Assembly (NCBI RefSeq): GCF_029910235.1
Contig: NZ_CP112874.1
Coordinates: 1,674,001-1,738,000, forward strand
Source of the DNA: Pseudanabaena galeata CCNP1313
Lineage (GTDB): Bacteria; Cyanobacteriota; Cyanobacteriia; Pseudanabaenales; Pseudanabaenaceae
Direction of reading: 5' to 3'
DNA length: 64,000 nucleotides
This document shows positions 20,206-28,970 of the stretch, in pieces (positions within the stretch are counted from its first letter, which is position 1; each line of letters begins with the position of its first letter). The position numbers were made by a program, and so were the translations under genes. The notes under the pieces are model-generated. The model did no database searches, was not told the DNA's origin, and saw only the letters and a program-made list of their open reading frames with translations.

Positions 20206-20571
20206 CTAATCTTTTACTAGTAATTTAATCGTGCGGATCAGTTCAGCAACATCAACAGGTTTGGTTAGATAAGCTGAAGCGCCTTGTTTCATGCCCCAAA
20301 ATTTATCCATCTCACCACTCTTAGTGGAACAAAGGATGATCGGAATATCCATTGTGTCAGGTTTTTCCTTGAGATCTCGACATAACTCAAATCCACTTTC
20401 ATTGGGTAACACCACATCCAAAACAATGGCGCTAGGCTTCTGTTGGCTAATTTTAGTTCTAGCTTCAGCGCCACTCATTGCCAAAACAGTATTAAAGCCA
20501 GCATTTCTAAGACTGCTAGTAATAATCTCAGCTTGAGTCATTGTGTCCTCAACCACTAAAATTGTACTCAT
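20206..20571 (-). CDS. CheY-like single-domain response regulator (PixH/HmpB/PilH-like)
   Basis: A 121-aa stand-alone receiver. The acidic residues in VVEDTMTQ, the phospho-site in VLDVVLPNESG, the conserved Ser/Thr in ILCSTKSG and the Lys in YLTKPVD are all present. It has no output domain. The gene is followed 13 bp later by the CheW gene, which indicates co-transcription. Confidence 0.92.
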   Translation of the reverse strand: MSTILVVEDTMTQAEIITSSLRNAGFNTVLAMSGAEARTKISQQKPSAIVLDVVLPNESGFELCRDLKEKPDTMDIPIILCSTKSGEMDKFWGMKQGASAYLTKPVDVAELIRTIKLLVKD

Positions 20572-20638
20572 ATCTAAATTTTTTCCTTTACTTTTATTGT
20601 TTTAACTGATGAGTTGAGAGATAATGCCCGCAAAATAG

Positions 20639-21850
20639 TTAGTTTTCAGATACTTGCAAAAACTTTCGCAATATTTGCAGCACTTTTGCGGGATCGGGGG
20701 GTTTACTCAAAAAATCCGAAGACCCAGCCATCTTTGCCCTTACCCGATCAATCATCCCATCTCGTCCCGTCAAAATGACAATTGGAATTTCCTGAAATGT
20801 TGTAGTTTTGCGGAGAAAAGTGCATAGTTCATAGCCATTAGTATTTGGCATCACCAAATCCAGAAAAATCAAATCAGGCTTACGTTGCAATAAAGTACTA
20901 ACACTTTGCAATGGTTCGGTAATTCCCATAACTTCATAGCCTAATGGCTCAAGGATACGTTTCATTTCTAGCGCCACTTGGGGGCTGTCATCAATACAGG
21001 CTATTAAACCTCGCATTGGCATATCCTTGGGCTTATTGGGAAATTTCCAATTTGGTGAAGTCCAATCCTCAACCTCCTGAAAAGCAACAATTCCGTCTAC
21101 TACCAGAGGCAACAGCGATCGCATCACGGCAATCATTGAGCAGTGCATAATAATCGACATATCCCATAGGGTATTTTTGCCATTTAAAATTTTCTTAAGG
21201 GTTTTATAGGTTTTGACTGTGATCGCGTCAGCCTTGAGCATTACATCTAACTGGTCTGGATTAGCTATATAGGGAGCTAAATCAAAGGAAAACCCCTGAA
21301 TCATATTCTGTACATGGGATAACCCCGCCTGTTGCCACCTCGCTTGAGCAGCCACAATACTATCTAAAGTTTGGGTTGTAGGTAAAGCAACAATCGGTTT
21401 AAACGCTAGTGCTTCTAAGGGTTTCCAAGATGATTTAGGCTGTTTCTGGTCGCTGAGACTATAAAAAACTTCATGAATACTTGACTGAATAATTGCACGA
21501 GCCTGTTCTGTTGTCAGTTGATTGTCATGAATAGCCTTTTCAATTACCTTTAACTCCCAAGCTTCCTTGGTTGGCTCGGCATCTTCAAGCAATTCTTGAA
21601 TATTTACTTGGGGTGAATGTTGACGGATCGCTCTTGCTAGCCTGCGAACCCGATGTTTGCCTCCCGTTGCATACACCAACCGCCCCAAATAAAAATATAT
21701 GTTCCAAGCAGGTTCACCCTCTTGGTCTCCAGTCACCAAAAGTTCACCAGTAGCCTGCTGAAACAGAACATGTAACTGCTTCAAATCTTGAATAAACTTA
21801 GGTTGTAATTGGGTTGATGTGTCCACTAGATCCAGTCTGGTAAGTAGCAT
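20639..21850 (-). CDS. PatA-type response regulator (PixG/HmpA-like)
   Basis: About 403 aa from ATG 21850. A longer reading with a TTG start at 21880 is open but less likely. An N-terminal PatA/DUF4388-like domain (about 1-110, with the AWNIYFYLGRLVYATGG signature) is followed by a helical middle region. A C-terminal receiver (about 280-400) has acidic residues in CIDDSPQ, a phospho-site in FLDLVMPNTNGYEL, and LTGRDG and FLSKPPD motifs. This architecture heads pix and hmp loci, where it acts with the pilus motor. It is the first gene of the leftward operon. Confidence 0.9.
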   Translation of the reverse strand: MLLTRLDLVDTSTQLQPKFIQDLKQLHVLFQQATGELLVTGDQEGEPAWNIYFYLGRLVYATGGKHRVRRLARAIRQHSPQVNIQELLEDAEPTKEAWELKVIEKAIHDNQLTTEQARAIIQSSIHEVFYSLSDQKQPKSSWKPLEALAFKPIVALPTTQTLDSIVAAQARWQQAGLSHVQNMIQGFSFDLAPYIANPDQLDVMLKADAITVKTYKTLKKILNGKNTLWDMSIIMHCSMIAVMRSLLPLVVDGIVAFQEVEDWTSPNWKFPNKPKDMPMRGLIACIDDSPQVALEMKRILEPLGYEVMGITEPLQSVSTLLQRKPDLIFLDLVMPNTNGYELCTFLRKTTTFQEIPIVILTGRDGMIDRVRAKMAGSSDFLSKPPDPAKVLQILRKFLQVSEN

Positions 21851-22103
21851 ATTATGAGCGATACCGAAATTCACAGGCAATTAGAATATGCTTGTTTGCC
21901 TTTATTACCTGTTGATATGAATATCTGCTTATTCGTTAATGACAAGAGAATCGTTGAGCAGATTATGACAAGCTTATCTACAAAAACAATTTATTATTTG
22001 ATTGAGTTTTATAAGCCTTATTTCAGGATAACTACTATACTATAGAAATTATTTTTCCGCTCTAACTACCCCCCTTTTTGAGCAAAATTTAATATTCTTT
22101 AGT
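21851..22103. other. Upstream region of the taxis operon
   Basis: This is AT-rich DNA that should contain the promoter of the leftward taxis operon. I could not single out a convincing promoter. A 63-codon rightward ORF here has no ribosome-binding site and looks fortuitous. Confidence 0.5.
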
Positions 22104-22216
22104 TTACAGCAATTACCCAACTAACGAACCTCCAAAAAATTTTTAAAAGGCTTGTAAATCAGCTTGTAAATCAACCCTTTTAAAAATTTTCTGGGTTTGG
22201 GTTTGAGCGCAAAGGG
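22104..22216. repeat. TTACAGC-ended palindromic repeat (copy 3), truncated
   Basis: TTACAGCAATTACC at the left, an internal AAAATTTTTAAAAGG/CCTTTTAAAAATTTT pair, and GGTTTGAGCGCAAAG at the right match the repeats at 30184 and 42990. Its right end is joined directly to half of an IS982-related element. Confidence 0.7.
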
Positions 22217-22277
22217 TAGAGAATGGTAAGAATCGCTTAGCGATTCTTACCATTCTCTGCTTTCGTCGAACTGACGT
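22217..22277. repeat. Half copy of the IS982-related element (second hairpin and right end)
   Basis: GAATGGTAAGAATCGC and its complement form a hairpin, followed by CTTTCGTCGAACTGACGT, which is the right terminus of the IS982-type element at 56931. Confidence 0.8.
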
Positions 22278-22305
22278 TAAACCAAAGACTTGATTGTAGG
22301 GCTAC

Positions 22306-23550
22306 CTACTTACTCGCGCTTTCAATACCCTGTACTAGTTTGGAAAAGTACCAAATCTGCTGTGGTGTTGCGGTCTCTCCAGCCTTTAGAAAAGGAGTTC
22401 CATCTTGATAGTTCAGTGGTCCTTTATAAAGATCGATGCTGCGATCGCCCAAGCCATTAATAAATTTTGTCAAGAACTGATGATTCTCAGGAGCCAAAGC
22501 CTTGCCTTTTTCAAAACCTATCGATGAAGTATCAAGGTTATTCAAATCTGCCCAATTCGGTTTAGCAAGAACAAACTCACCAGCAAATTTACCTTCCTTT
22601 GCCTTTGAAATCTGCTCAAGATAGGCTGGGCCCCAGTTGTAATAGGGAACCCCAACGCAAAGGTCAGGGGCAAGGTTGCAGCCAGTTTTGATATCATAAT
22701 GGAGGAATTTAACTTTTTTACCAGCTTCATTAGCCTTTTTGGTTTGGATTGACACCTCTGGAGTATCGATACCACTCATTACCACATCAAAGCCACTGTT
22801 GTAAAAATCATCAGCAACCTTACTGGGATTTAGAGTTTTACCGGGGATATTGAACCAAAAGCCAATCCACACGACTTTAAACTTTAAATCAGCAGGATTC
22901 TTTTTCCGATAGGTTTGCCAACAGTATTTAGCACCTAAATAGCTAGCTGAAGCAAGCCTGCGAGTTTCATCATTGATTAGTGGCCCCACATAGCCGATTT
23001 TACCCGTCTCAGAGCTAAGCGCCGCCGAACAACCAGCAATCATTTTGCCGTACTCAATCTGTGGCATGACATTGCCTAGATTTGCTTGGTTTTTAAAATT
23101 TTTCCCTTCCTTCCAAGCATAGTCTCCACTGGCGTGAATGATCGATACATTAGGATGTTTTTTTGCCGTTGCCAAAGCTTCATCTTTAAAATCATCGGAA
23201 TTAAAAATTACGAGTTTAGCGCCCTTATTGATCAGGTCTTCAGCTACTTGCGATGCTTTAACATTAGGGCGATCGCCAGGATTAACCTGCTCGACATACT
23301 TAAACTGGATACCTGATTGCTTTTCCATTACATATTTTGTTGCTTCGTAATGCGCCTGATTCCAGCCCGAATCATTTTTGGGTCCAACTAAAATCATTGC
23401 TGCTTGAAAATTCTGCCCCTCCGCCACAGAAGTTGGAGAGACAGGTGCAGAATTACTATTGCAAGATCCAGCTAAAAACCCCACAAGTGCTGTCGCCCAT
23501 AGGTGATTGGCAGAGACTACAGCAGAACCTCTATTAACAACTAGTTTCAT
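22306..23550 (-). CDS. BMP/PnrA-family substrate-binding lipoprotein
   Basis: A 414-aa periplasmic-binding protein of the basic membrane protein family, whose known members bind nucleosides for ABC import. The ATG at 23550 is preferred over a TTG at 23565. A signal peptide ends near ALVGFLAGSCNS, a loose lipobox. The binding fold starts FQAAMILVGPKNDSGWNQAHYEA and contains the hinge-type IGYVGPL and the DVVMSGIDTPE stretch. No permease or ATPase gene is adjacent, so it either works with distant transporter parts or serves as a sensory partner. It is divergent from a CBS-containing histidine kinase. Confidence 0.88.
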   Translation of the reverse strand: MKLVVNRGSAVVSANHLWATALVGFLAGSCNSNSAPVSPTSVAEGQNFQAAMILVGPKNDSGWNQAHYEATKYVMEKQSGIQFKYVEQVNPGDRPNVKASQVAEDLINKGAKLVIFNSDDFKDEALATAKKHPNVSIIHASGDYAWKEGKNFKNQANLGNVMPQIEYGKMIAGCSAALSSETGKIGYVGPLINDETRRLASASYLGAKYCWQTYRKKNPADLKFKVVWIGFWFNIPGKTLNPSKVADDFYNSGFDVVMSGIDTPEVSIQTKKANEAGKKVKFLHYDIKTGCNLAPDLCVGVPYYNWGPAYLEQISKAKEGKFAGEFVLAKPNWADLNNLDTSSIGFEKGKALAPENHQFLTKFINGLGDRSIDLYKGPLNYQDGTPFLKAGETATPQQIWYFSKLVQGIESASK

Positions 23551-23701
23551 GGGCTTATATAACAAACATTTACCTTAAGAAGACTAGCAATAGCTGCAAC
23601 AAATATGTAGTGAATATTTGTTACATTTATTACAAATCAACTAGCCACCTAAAGATTTTTGATAGTCCATAGAGTAAGTAACCCAAACTGAGGTTACTTA
23701 C

Positions 23702-23813
23702 AGCGTGAGTTCGATATAGCCATTTGCGCCGTGCTTCGCACGATGCAAATGACGAAAAATGGTAAGAATCGCTTAGCAATTCTTACCATTTTTCGCTTTC
23801 GTCGAACTGACGT
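23702..23813. mobile_element. IS982-related non-autonomous element (MITE-like), 112 bp
   Basis: Two hairpins (ATAGCCATTTGCG... and AATGGTAAGAATCGC...) lie between GTGAGTTCGA at the left and GTCGAACTGACGT at the right. TACTTACAGCG occurs on both sides (23695-23705 and 23814-23824). A 7-bp target duplication TACTTAC fits the same element boundaries as at 41718. Confidence 0.8.
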
Positions 23814-23847
23814 TACTTACAGCGTTTTGGCAACGAGACTCATTATA

Positions 23848-23944
23848 AAAATCGGTTTCATGAAAGCCTACCATCAGTAGGCTTTCATGAAACCGATTTT
23901 ATTGTTTTTAGCGCCCTAGACGCTAAAAACAATAAAATCAGTTT
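23848..23944. repeat. Shared-arm double-hairpin module (copy 2)
   Basis: The first hairpin (23848-23900) has 24-bp arms. The second (23890-23944) has 24-bp arms with one mismatch. The strand AAACCGATTTT at 23890-23900 belongs to both, so they are mutually exclusive. Confidence 0.85.
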
Positions 23945-24059
23945 TGCAATGAGATTTACTGCTGTTTTGAAGTAATTAAACAAAAACTTAAGAACTTAAA
24001 GTAAAATTTGGCTAAGGGATGTTTAGATATAGATTTTATAAAATTCTGCGGTTGTGCCT
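23945..24059. other. Upstream region of the CBS hybrid kinase gene
   Basis: This is AT-rich sequence preceding the kinase start. I see no convincing promoter or binding site. Confidence 0.4.
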
Positions 24060-27000
24060 ATGTATGCTAATAGTCAGGAAGTTTCGCTTGAACAGGCTAT
24101 CATTCGTTCTCCCTTAACAATCTCGGCAAGTGCAACAATTGCAGATGCGATCGCCTTGATGAGTGTAGGTAGTCAAACTTGCGATCTATTATGTGAAATT
24201 GACTCAGAAACCAACTTGCAATTAGCCCATGCCCAAAATAGTTGCATTTTAGTAACCGAAGAGAAGAAGCTAATTGGGATTTTGACAGAACGGGATTTGG
24301 TAAAGCTTTGTGGACAATCAGCCCAAAATTCAAAATGTAATCTGACTGAGACGGCAATCTTTGAGGTGATGACATATCCAGTTCAATCACTATTGGAATG
24401 GGAATTTACCGATATACTTGTGCCGATTAACCGCTTCCATCGTTATAACATTCGACATTTGCCCCTAGTAAACGATCTCAGTGAAGTCGTTGGGTTACTC
24501 ACCCATGAGAGTTTGCGACAGTTGTTGCGACCCGTCGATATGCTGCGCTTGCGTCAGGTTAGAGAGATAATGATTACCGATGTAGTATATGCAAGTCTTA
24601 CAGCTTCAGTCTCAAAAATTGCGAACTTGATGTTAGAACAGAAGGTTAGCTCGGTAGTAGTTGTCTCAGAGTGTGATGGTGGTTTATGTCCTGTAGGCAT
24701 TGTTACTGAAGGCGATATCGTGCAGTATCTTGCTTTAGAGTTAGATCTAGTAAAAACATCTGTAGATGTAGTCATGAGCTTCCCTGTGGAGACAGTCAGT
24801 CGAGATGAGACATTGTGGACAGTGCGGGAGACTATGCAAGAGCGGATGATTAATCATTTAATAGTTACAAATATCGATGGACAAATGGAGGGAATCATTG
24901 GTCAAAGCGATCTGCTCAGGACATTACAACCAACTGAAATTTATAAATTAGTCTCTGTTCTAGAAACAAAAATGTCCCGACTAGAGCAAGAAAAACTTGA
25001 AATACTCCAAAATCAAAATAAGTTACTAGAGAGTCAAGTGCAAGAAAGGACATCGGCACTAGCTGATAGTAATAATATGTTTCGTCAATTTGCTGACCAT
25101 AATCGGGCTGTGATTGTCATTCGTGAAGCTCGCTCCAACAAGGTTCTGTATGTGAGTCCTAGATATTCAGAGATATGGGGGCAACCAAGTGAGAATTTAT
25201 ATCAAAATCCTGATATATGGATGCAGTCGATTCATCCTGAAGATATAGATAGAATTAATCAAGCTCATGTCTTAACTGCTAATAGTGGAGCCTTTAGTGA
25301 AGAGTATCGAATTGTGCGTCCTGATGGAGAAGTTCGATGGATATGGGGACGCTGCTTCTCTTTAAAAAATGCCCAAGGGAACATTGAGCAAATTGCGGCT
25401 GTAGCCGAAGACATCAGCGATCGCAAGATTTCAGCCATAGCTTTACAACAGAGTGAACAACGCTTAAGAGCTAGTGAATCTCTTTTAAGTGCGATGTTTG
25501 AACGCTCAGTTGTAGGTATGGCGATTACTGATGCTCATGGTAGATTTGTGCGGGCTAATCCTTTCTATCAACAAATGGTTGGCTATTCTGAGCAAGAACT
25601 ACAGTTAATGCGATTTACTGATAATATGCTGCCTGAAGAGATCGAAGATAATTTGAGGTTGCGTACTCAAGTCTTATCTGGAGAAAGTGAAGGCTATCAA
25701 ATGGAAAAGCGTCTTTTACATCGAGATGGAAAGATGCTTTGGGTAAGGACAACTAGTTCTAAAATATTAGATGAAGTTGGTCAGCCACCACTTTTTGTTG
25801 GTGTCATCGAAGATATTAGCGATCGCAAACAAGCTGAAGAATCTTTGAAAAGTGCGGAAGTCGAACGCCAAGAAGCGATCGAAGCTCTCTATCAACTCAA
25901 TCAGCAATTAGAGTCTAGGGTTGAGCAACGTACTCAAGAACTTCAGTTTGCCAATCAACAATTAATAGAAACCAATGCTGAGCTAGCGAGAGCAACCAAG
26001 CTTAAGGATGAGTTTCTTGCCAATATGAGTCATGAACTTCGTACACCGCTCAATGCGGTTTTGGGAATGTCTGAAGGTTTGATGACTGGAGTATTTGGAG
26101 ATCTCAATGAACGACAGATGCGATCGCTATCTCTAATTGAAAGTAGTGGTCGGCATCTATTGGCTTTAATTAATGACATTTTGGATGTTGCCAAAATTGG
26201 TGCAGGGAAATTAGATCTGGAACTTAGCTCTGTAGAGGTAGAGTATCTTTGTAAGTCTAGTCTCAACTTTGTAAAACAGGTTGCTAATCAGAAAAACATT
26301 CAGCTTAAATTAGCGATCGCCCCTAACATCCAATCAATCATAGTTGATGAACGCCGCATGAGGCAATCTCTGATTAATCTACTCAGCAACGCGGTCAAGT
26401 TCACCCCTAAAAATGGAATGGTTTCCTTAGAAGTGAAGCTTCAAAAGATAGAAGCTTTGGAATTAATTACCGAATGTGCCTATGCGCTAGTCTTCTCAAT
26501 CATCGATACAGGTATTGGTATTTCTCCAACAGATATTAGTAAATTATTTCAAGCTTTTGTCCAGATTGATAGTAGTCTAAACCGTCAATATGCAGGCACA
26601 GGGCTAGGACTCACCCTAGTCAAACAGATTGCAGAACTGCATGGAGGATCTGTAAGGGTTGCCAGTCAAGTCGGTAAGGGAAGTTGTTTTTCGATAGTTC
26701 TACCCCATAGAGAGAGCATTAACGTAGAATCTCCTGATTTAGCTGACAATCATCGTTGTGACAGCAATTTAGATAGTAGTTTAGATAACGATTTAGATAA
26801 TAGTTTGTCGGTTGATGCCTTGATTTTACTAGCGGATGATAATCCAAGTAATATTGAAACCTTTTCTAATTATTTAACTAGTCGAGGATATCGACTAATT
26901 TTTGCAAATAACGGTCAAGAGGCGATTAATATGATTATTGACCAAAGCCCTGATCTAGTTTTGATGGATATCCAAATGCCAGTCTTAGATGGGATCGGCG

Positions 27001-27191
27001 CGATCGCCCAGATTCGAGCAAATCCAAATATTAACCATATCCCGATTGTTGCCTTAACTGCTCTTGCCATGGCAGGCGATCGCGAAAAATGTTTAGCAGT
27101 TGGTGCAAATGAATATCTGACCAAACCTGTGAAACTATCTTATCTAGTTAAAATTATTCAACAACAACTCCAGAAAAAACTTAATTACTGA
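24060..27191 (+). CDS. Hybrid histidine kinase with four CBS motifs and two PAS domains
   Basis: About 1043 aa from ATG 24060; a GTG at 24054 is an alternative. Two CBS pairs (about 8-150 and 160-290) are followed by a coiled coil (about 295-335). PAS 1 (about 340-455) and PAS 2 (about 470-590), each ending in the PAC-type EDISDRK, come next, then a second coiled coil. HisKA has the phospho-acceptor His658 in FLANMSHELRTP. The HATPase has LLSNAVKFTP, DTGIGISPTD and GTGLGLTLV. A C-terminal receiver has its phospho-site in LMDIQMPVLDG. There is no membrane helix, so it is a cytoplasmic sensor. CBS pairs usually bind adenosine nucleotides, suggesting an energy or purine signal (inference). The stop codon lies inside the terminal repeat of a mobile element at 27187. 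Confidence 0.95.
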   Translation: MYANSQEVSLEQAIIRSPLTISASATIADAIALMSVGSQTCDLLCEIDSETNLQLAHAQNSCILVTEEKKLIGILTERDLVKLCGQSAQNSKCNLTETAIFEVMTYPVQSLLEWEFTDILVPINRFHRYNIRHLPLVNDLSEVVGLLTHESLRQLLRPVDMLRLRQVREIMITDVVYASLTASVSKIANLMLEQKVSSVVVVSECDGGLCPVGIVTEGDIVQYLALELDLVKTSVDVVMSFPVETVSRDETLWTVRETMQERMINHLIVTNIDGQMEGIIGQSDLLRTLQPTEIYKLVSVLETKMSRLEQEKLEILQNQNKLLESQVQERTSALADSNNMFRQFADHNRAVIVIREARSNKVLYVSPRYSEIWGQPSENLYQNPDIWMQSIHPEDIDRINQAHVLTANSGAFSEEYRIVRPDGEVRWIWGRCFSLKNAQGNIEQIAAVAEDISDRKISAIALQQSEQRLRASESLLSAMFERSVVGMAITDAHGRFVRANPFYQQMVGYSEQELQLMRFTDNMLPEEIEDNLRLRTQVLSGESEGYQMEKRLLHRDGKMLWVRTTSSKILDEVGQPPLFVGVIEDISDRKQAEESLKSAEVERQEAIEALYQLNQQLESRVEQRTQELQFANQQLIETNAELARATKLKDEFLANMSHELRTPLNAVLGMSEGLMTGVFGDLNERQMRSLSLIESSGRHLLALINDILDVAKIGAGKLDLELSSVEVEYLCKSSLNFVKQVANQKNIQLKLAIAPNIQSIIVDERRMRQSLINLLSNAVKFTPKNGMVSLEVKLQKIEALELITECAYALVFSIIDTGIGISPTDISKLFQAFVQIDSSLNRQYAGTGLGLTLVKQIAELHGGSVRVASQVGKGSCFSIVLPHRESINVESPDLADNHRCDSNLDSSLDNDLDNSLSVDALILLADDNPSNIETFSNYLTSRGYRLIFANNGQEAINMIIDQSPDLVLMDIQMPVLDGIGAIAQIRANPNINHIPIVALTALAMAGDREKCLAVGANEYLTKPVKLSYLVKIIQQQLQKKLNY

Positions 27192-27354
27192 TGTTACGTG
27201 GAACTCAGATGATGAATCTTTTGCTGCTAGCACAACAGGGCAACCACGGGGGGGATTGCCCCTACCCCAATAATTTAGATTTTTGTAGGGGCTGTGCCCC
27301 CGTGCCAGCCCTAGACTTAGATGATCGTAGGAATTCTATCCACGTAACATCAGT
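27187..27354. mobile_element. ACTGATGTTACGTGGA-bounded element, copy 1 (168 bp)
   Basis: Termini ACTGATGTTACGTGGA and TCCACGTAACATCAGT are perfect inverted repeats. TAATT flanks both sides (27182-27186 and 27355-27359). The interior holds CAACCACGGGGGGGATTGCC and its near-complement GGCTGTGCCCCCGTGCC. No coding capacity. The left terminus provides the TGA stop of the preceding kinase gene. Confidence 0.85.
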
Positions 27355-27400
27355 TAATTAATGGTAGTGCGGGGTTTGAGTACAAAACTAGGACATAAAC

Positions 27401-27447
27401 CCAAAAGAATAATTGGTGGCGCAAAGCGCCACCAATTATTCTTTTGG
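27401..27447. repeat. Perfect 22-bp palindrome
   Basis: The stem CCAAAAGAATAATTGGTGG continues into core GCGC-AAA-GCGC. It lies 12 bp beyond the murF stop and probably ends that leftward transcript. Confidence 0.85.
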
Positions 27448-27458
27448 ATTAAAGCAAA

Positions 27459-28844
27459 CTATTGCCAAGTTTGGCGAAATGCTTTGACCACTTGATCCAT
27501 ACCCACCGATCGCGAAGCCTTGAAGAGAATCCGATCGCCACTTTTGACTTTTTGTAAAAGCGTCTGTGTAATATCTTCATAGGACTGACAGGCGATCGCA
27601 TATTTTAACGATCCATTGGCTCCTGCTAAAATTGCATCTGCCTCACCATCGGTCAAGATAATCGCTCCTTCGATTCCCAGTTTACTAATCGCTTCACCGA
27701 CTTGACGATGCAATTGAGTAGACATTTCTCCCAATTCCTTCATCGTTCCCAACACCGCCCAATGACGCTTGGCGGGCATATCCGCAAGTTGTCTTAGAGC
27801 AGCCAACATTCCTTCAGGAGAAGCGTTATAAGTTTCATCAAGAATAATCACATCTTGAGGCAACTCGTATAATTGCGCTCTGCCAAAGGGTAAATCGAGT
27901 TTCCCTAGCCCTTGAGTAGTCCTAGCCCAGTCAAGATTTAACGCCTTGAGAACGGCTAAACCTGCCAAAAAATTTAAAGCATTATGCCGACCGGGTAAGG
28001 GTAATTCCCATGTCAAACCCTCTACCTGTAACTGATTATCAATTAGTTCTCCATTGATATCGCCAGTTCCCAAACCATAGGTAAGCGTTTTACCCTCCCA
28101 AACCTTGCTCGCAGTCTCTAGTAAAAGGGGATTACTAGCATTCAAAACAACCGTACCAGTGGGAGGTGTTTCCGCTAAAAGTTCACATTTAGCTTGGGCG
28201 ATCGCTTCTCTTGATCCCAATCGCCCAATATGCGCCGTCCCAACATTGGTGATTACGCTTACCGTGGGCAAAGCCGTTTTTGCAAGCCGCTCAATTTCAC
28301 CTAAACCACGCATTCCCATTTCTACAACCACAAAATCATCCTGCTCAGGGGCGATCGCTAATAGGGTTTGCGCTACACCAATATCATTATTATGATTAGC
28401 CTGACTTTTGTGGACGCGATGATCGGCTGTAGTGACATAGCAAGCCAACATACTCGCAATAATTTCTTTAGTGGTAGTTTTGCCCACAGAGCCAGTAATC
28501 GCTACTACTGGGTTTGAAAACTGCGATCGCCACCAACGCGCTAGATCTTGATAGGCTGCGATCGTATTGTCAACTGCTAGGACAGGCAAACCTGCGGCGG
28601 CAGTGGAACTAGCCCATTCACGACTGACGATCGCCGCCACTGCCCCTTGGGCGATCGCCTGAGCCACAAACCCATGACCATCGAAATTTTCGCCTATTAG
28701 AGCCACAAACAACTCTCCAGCTTTGAGTTTGCGGCTATCGGAAATAACGCCCCTTATCTCTTTGTTTTGCGCGTTTTCGTCAATATTGGCAACCGTTGCG
28801 GATGTGATGGCGATCGCTTGGCTAATCGTACAAATACAGGTCAT
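27459..28844 (-). CDS. murF: UDP-N-acetylmuramoyl-tripeptide--D-alanyl-D-alanine ligase
   Basis: The last cytoplasmic amino-acid ligase of peptidoglycan precursor synthesis, adding D-Ala-D-Ala to UDP-MurNAc-tripeptide with ATP. The 461 aa is normal. An N-terminal substrate domain (DSRKLKAGELFVALIGENFDGH) is followed by the ATP-binding GSVGKTTTKE, the VVEMGMRGLGEI signature, and a C-terminal domain with ILDETYNASPEGM. The start ATG at 28844 gives MTCICTISQAIAIT. It is a single gene with no mur or dcw neighbours. Confidence 0.97.
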   Translation of the reverse strand: MTCICTISQAIAITSATVANIDENAQNKEIRGVISDSRKLKAGELFVALIGENFDGHGFVAQAIAQGAVAAIVSREWASSTAAAGLPVLAVDNTIAAYQDLARWWRSQFSNPVVAITGSVGKTTTKEIIASMLACYVTTADHRVHKSQANHNNDIGVAQTLLAIAPEQDDFVVVEMGMRGLGEIERLAKTALPTVSVITNVGTAHIGRLGSREAIAQAKCELLAETPPTGTVVLNASNPLLLETASKVWEGKTLTYGLGTGDINGELIDNQLQVEGLTWELPLPGRHNALNFLAGLAVLKALNLDWARTTQGLGKLDLPFGRAQLYELPQDVIILDETYNASPEGMLAALRQLADMPAKRHWAVLGTMKELGEMSTQLHRQVGEAISKLGIEGAIILTDGEADAILAGANGSLKYAIACQSYEDITQTLLQKVKSGDRILFKASRSVGMDQVVKAFRQTWQ

Positions 28845-28894
28845 GCTTAATTTTTTCTGTTCGTAGCTGTTCTAAGCTGAGGATGGAAAGCCTG

Positions 28895-28939
28895 AACTTA
28901 ATAAGAAAGCCATACAAAGCATGGCTTTCTTATTAAGTT
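28895..28939. repeat. Perfect 19-bp palindrome
   Basis: AACTTAATAAGAAAGCCAT pairs with its complement around a 7-nt loop, in the 126-bp gap between the 366-aa gene and murF. Both genes run leftwards, so it may terminate the former. Confidence 0.8.
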
Positions 28940-28970
28940 GATAGGCTTAATATCATTAGCTTTATTATTA

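Noticed and set aside
21854-22045. 63-codon rightward ORF upstream of the PatA-type gene
   Set aside because: No ribosome site, and it starts inside the opposite gene. It occupies what should be the operon promoter.
23610-23640. GTTACATTTATTACAAA resembling an HLR1 (RpaB) site upstream of the BMP lipoprotein gene
   Set aside because: The spacing between the two TTACA units is one base short of the consensus, so I do not call it.
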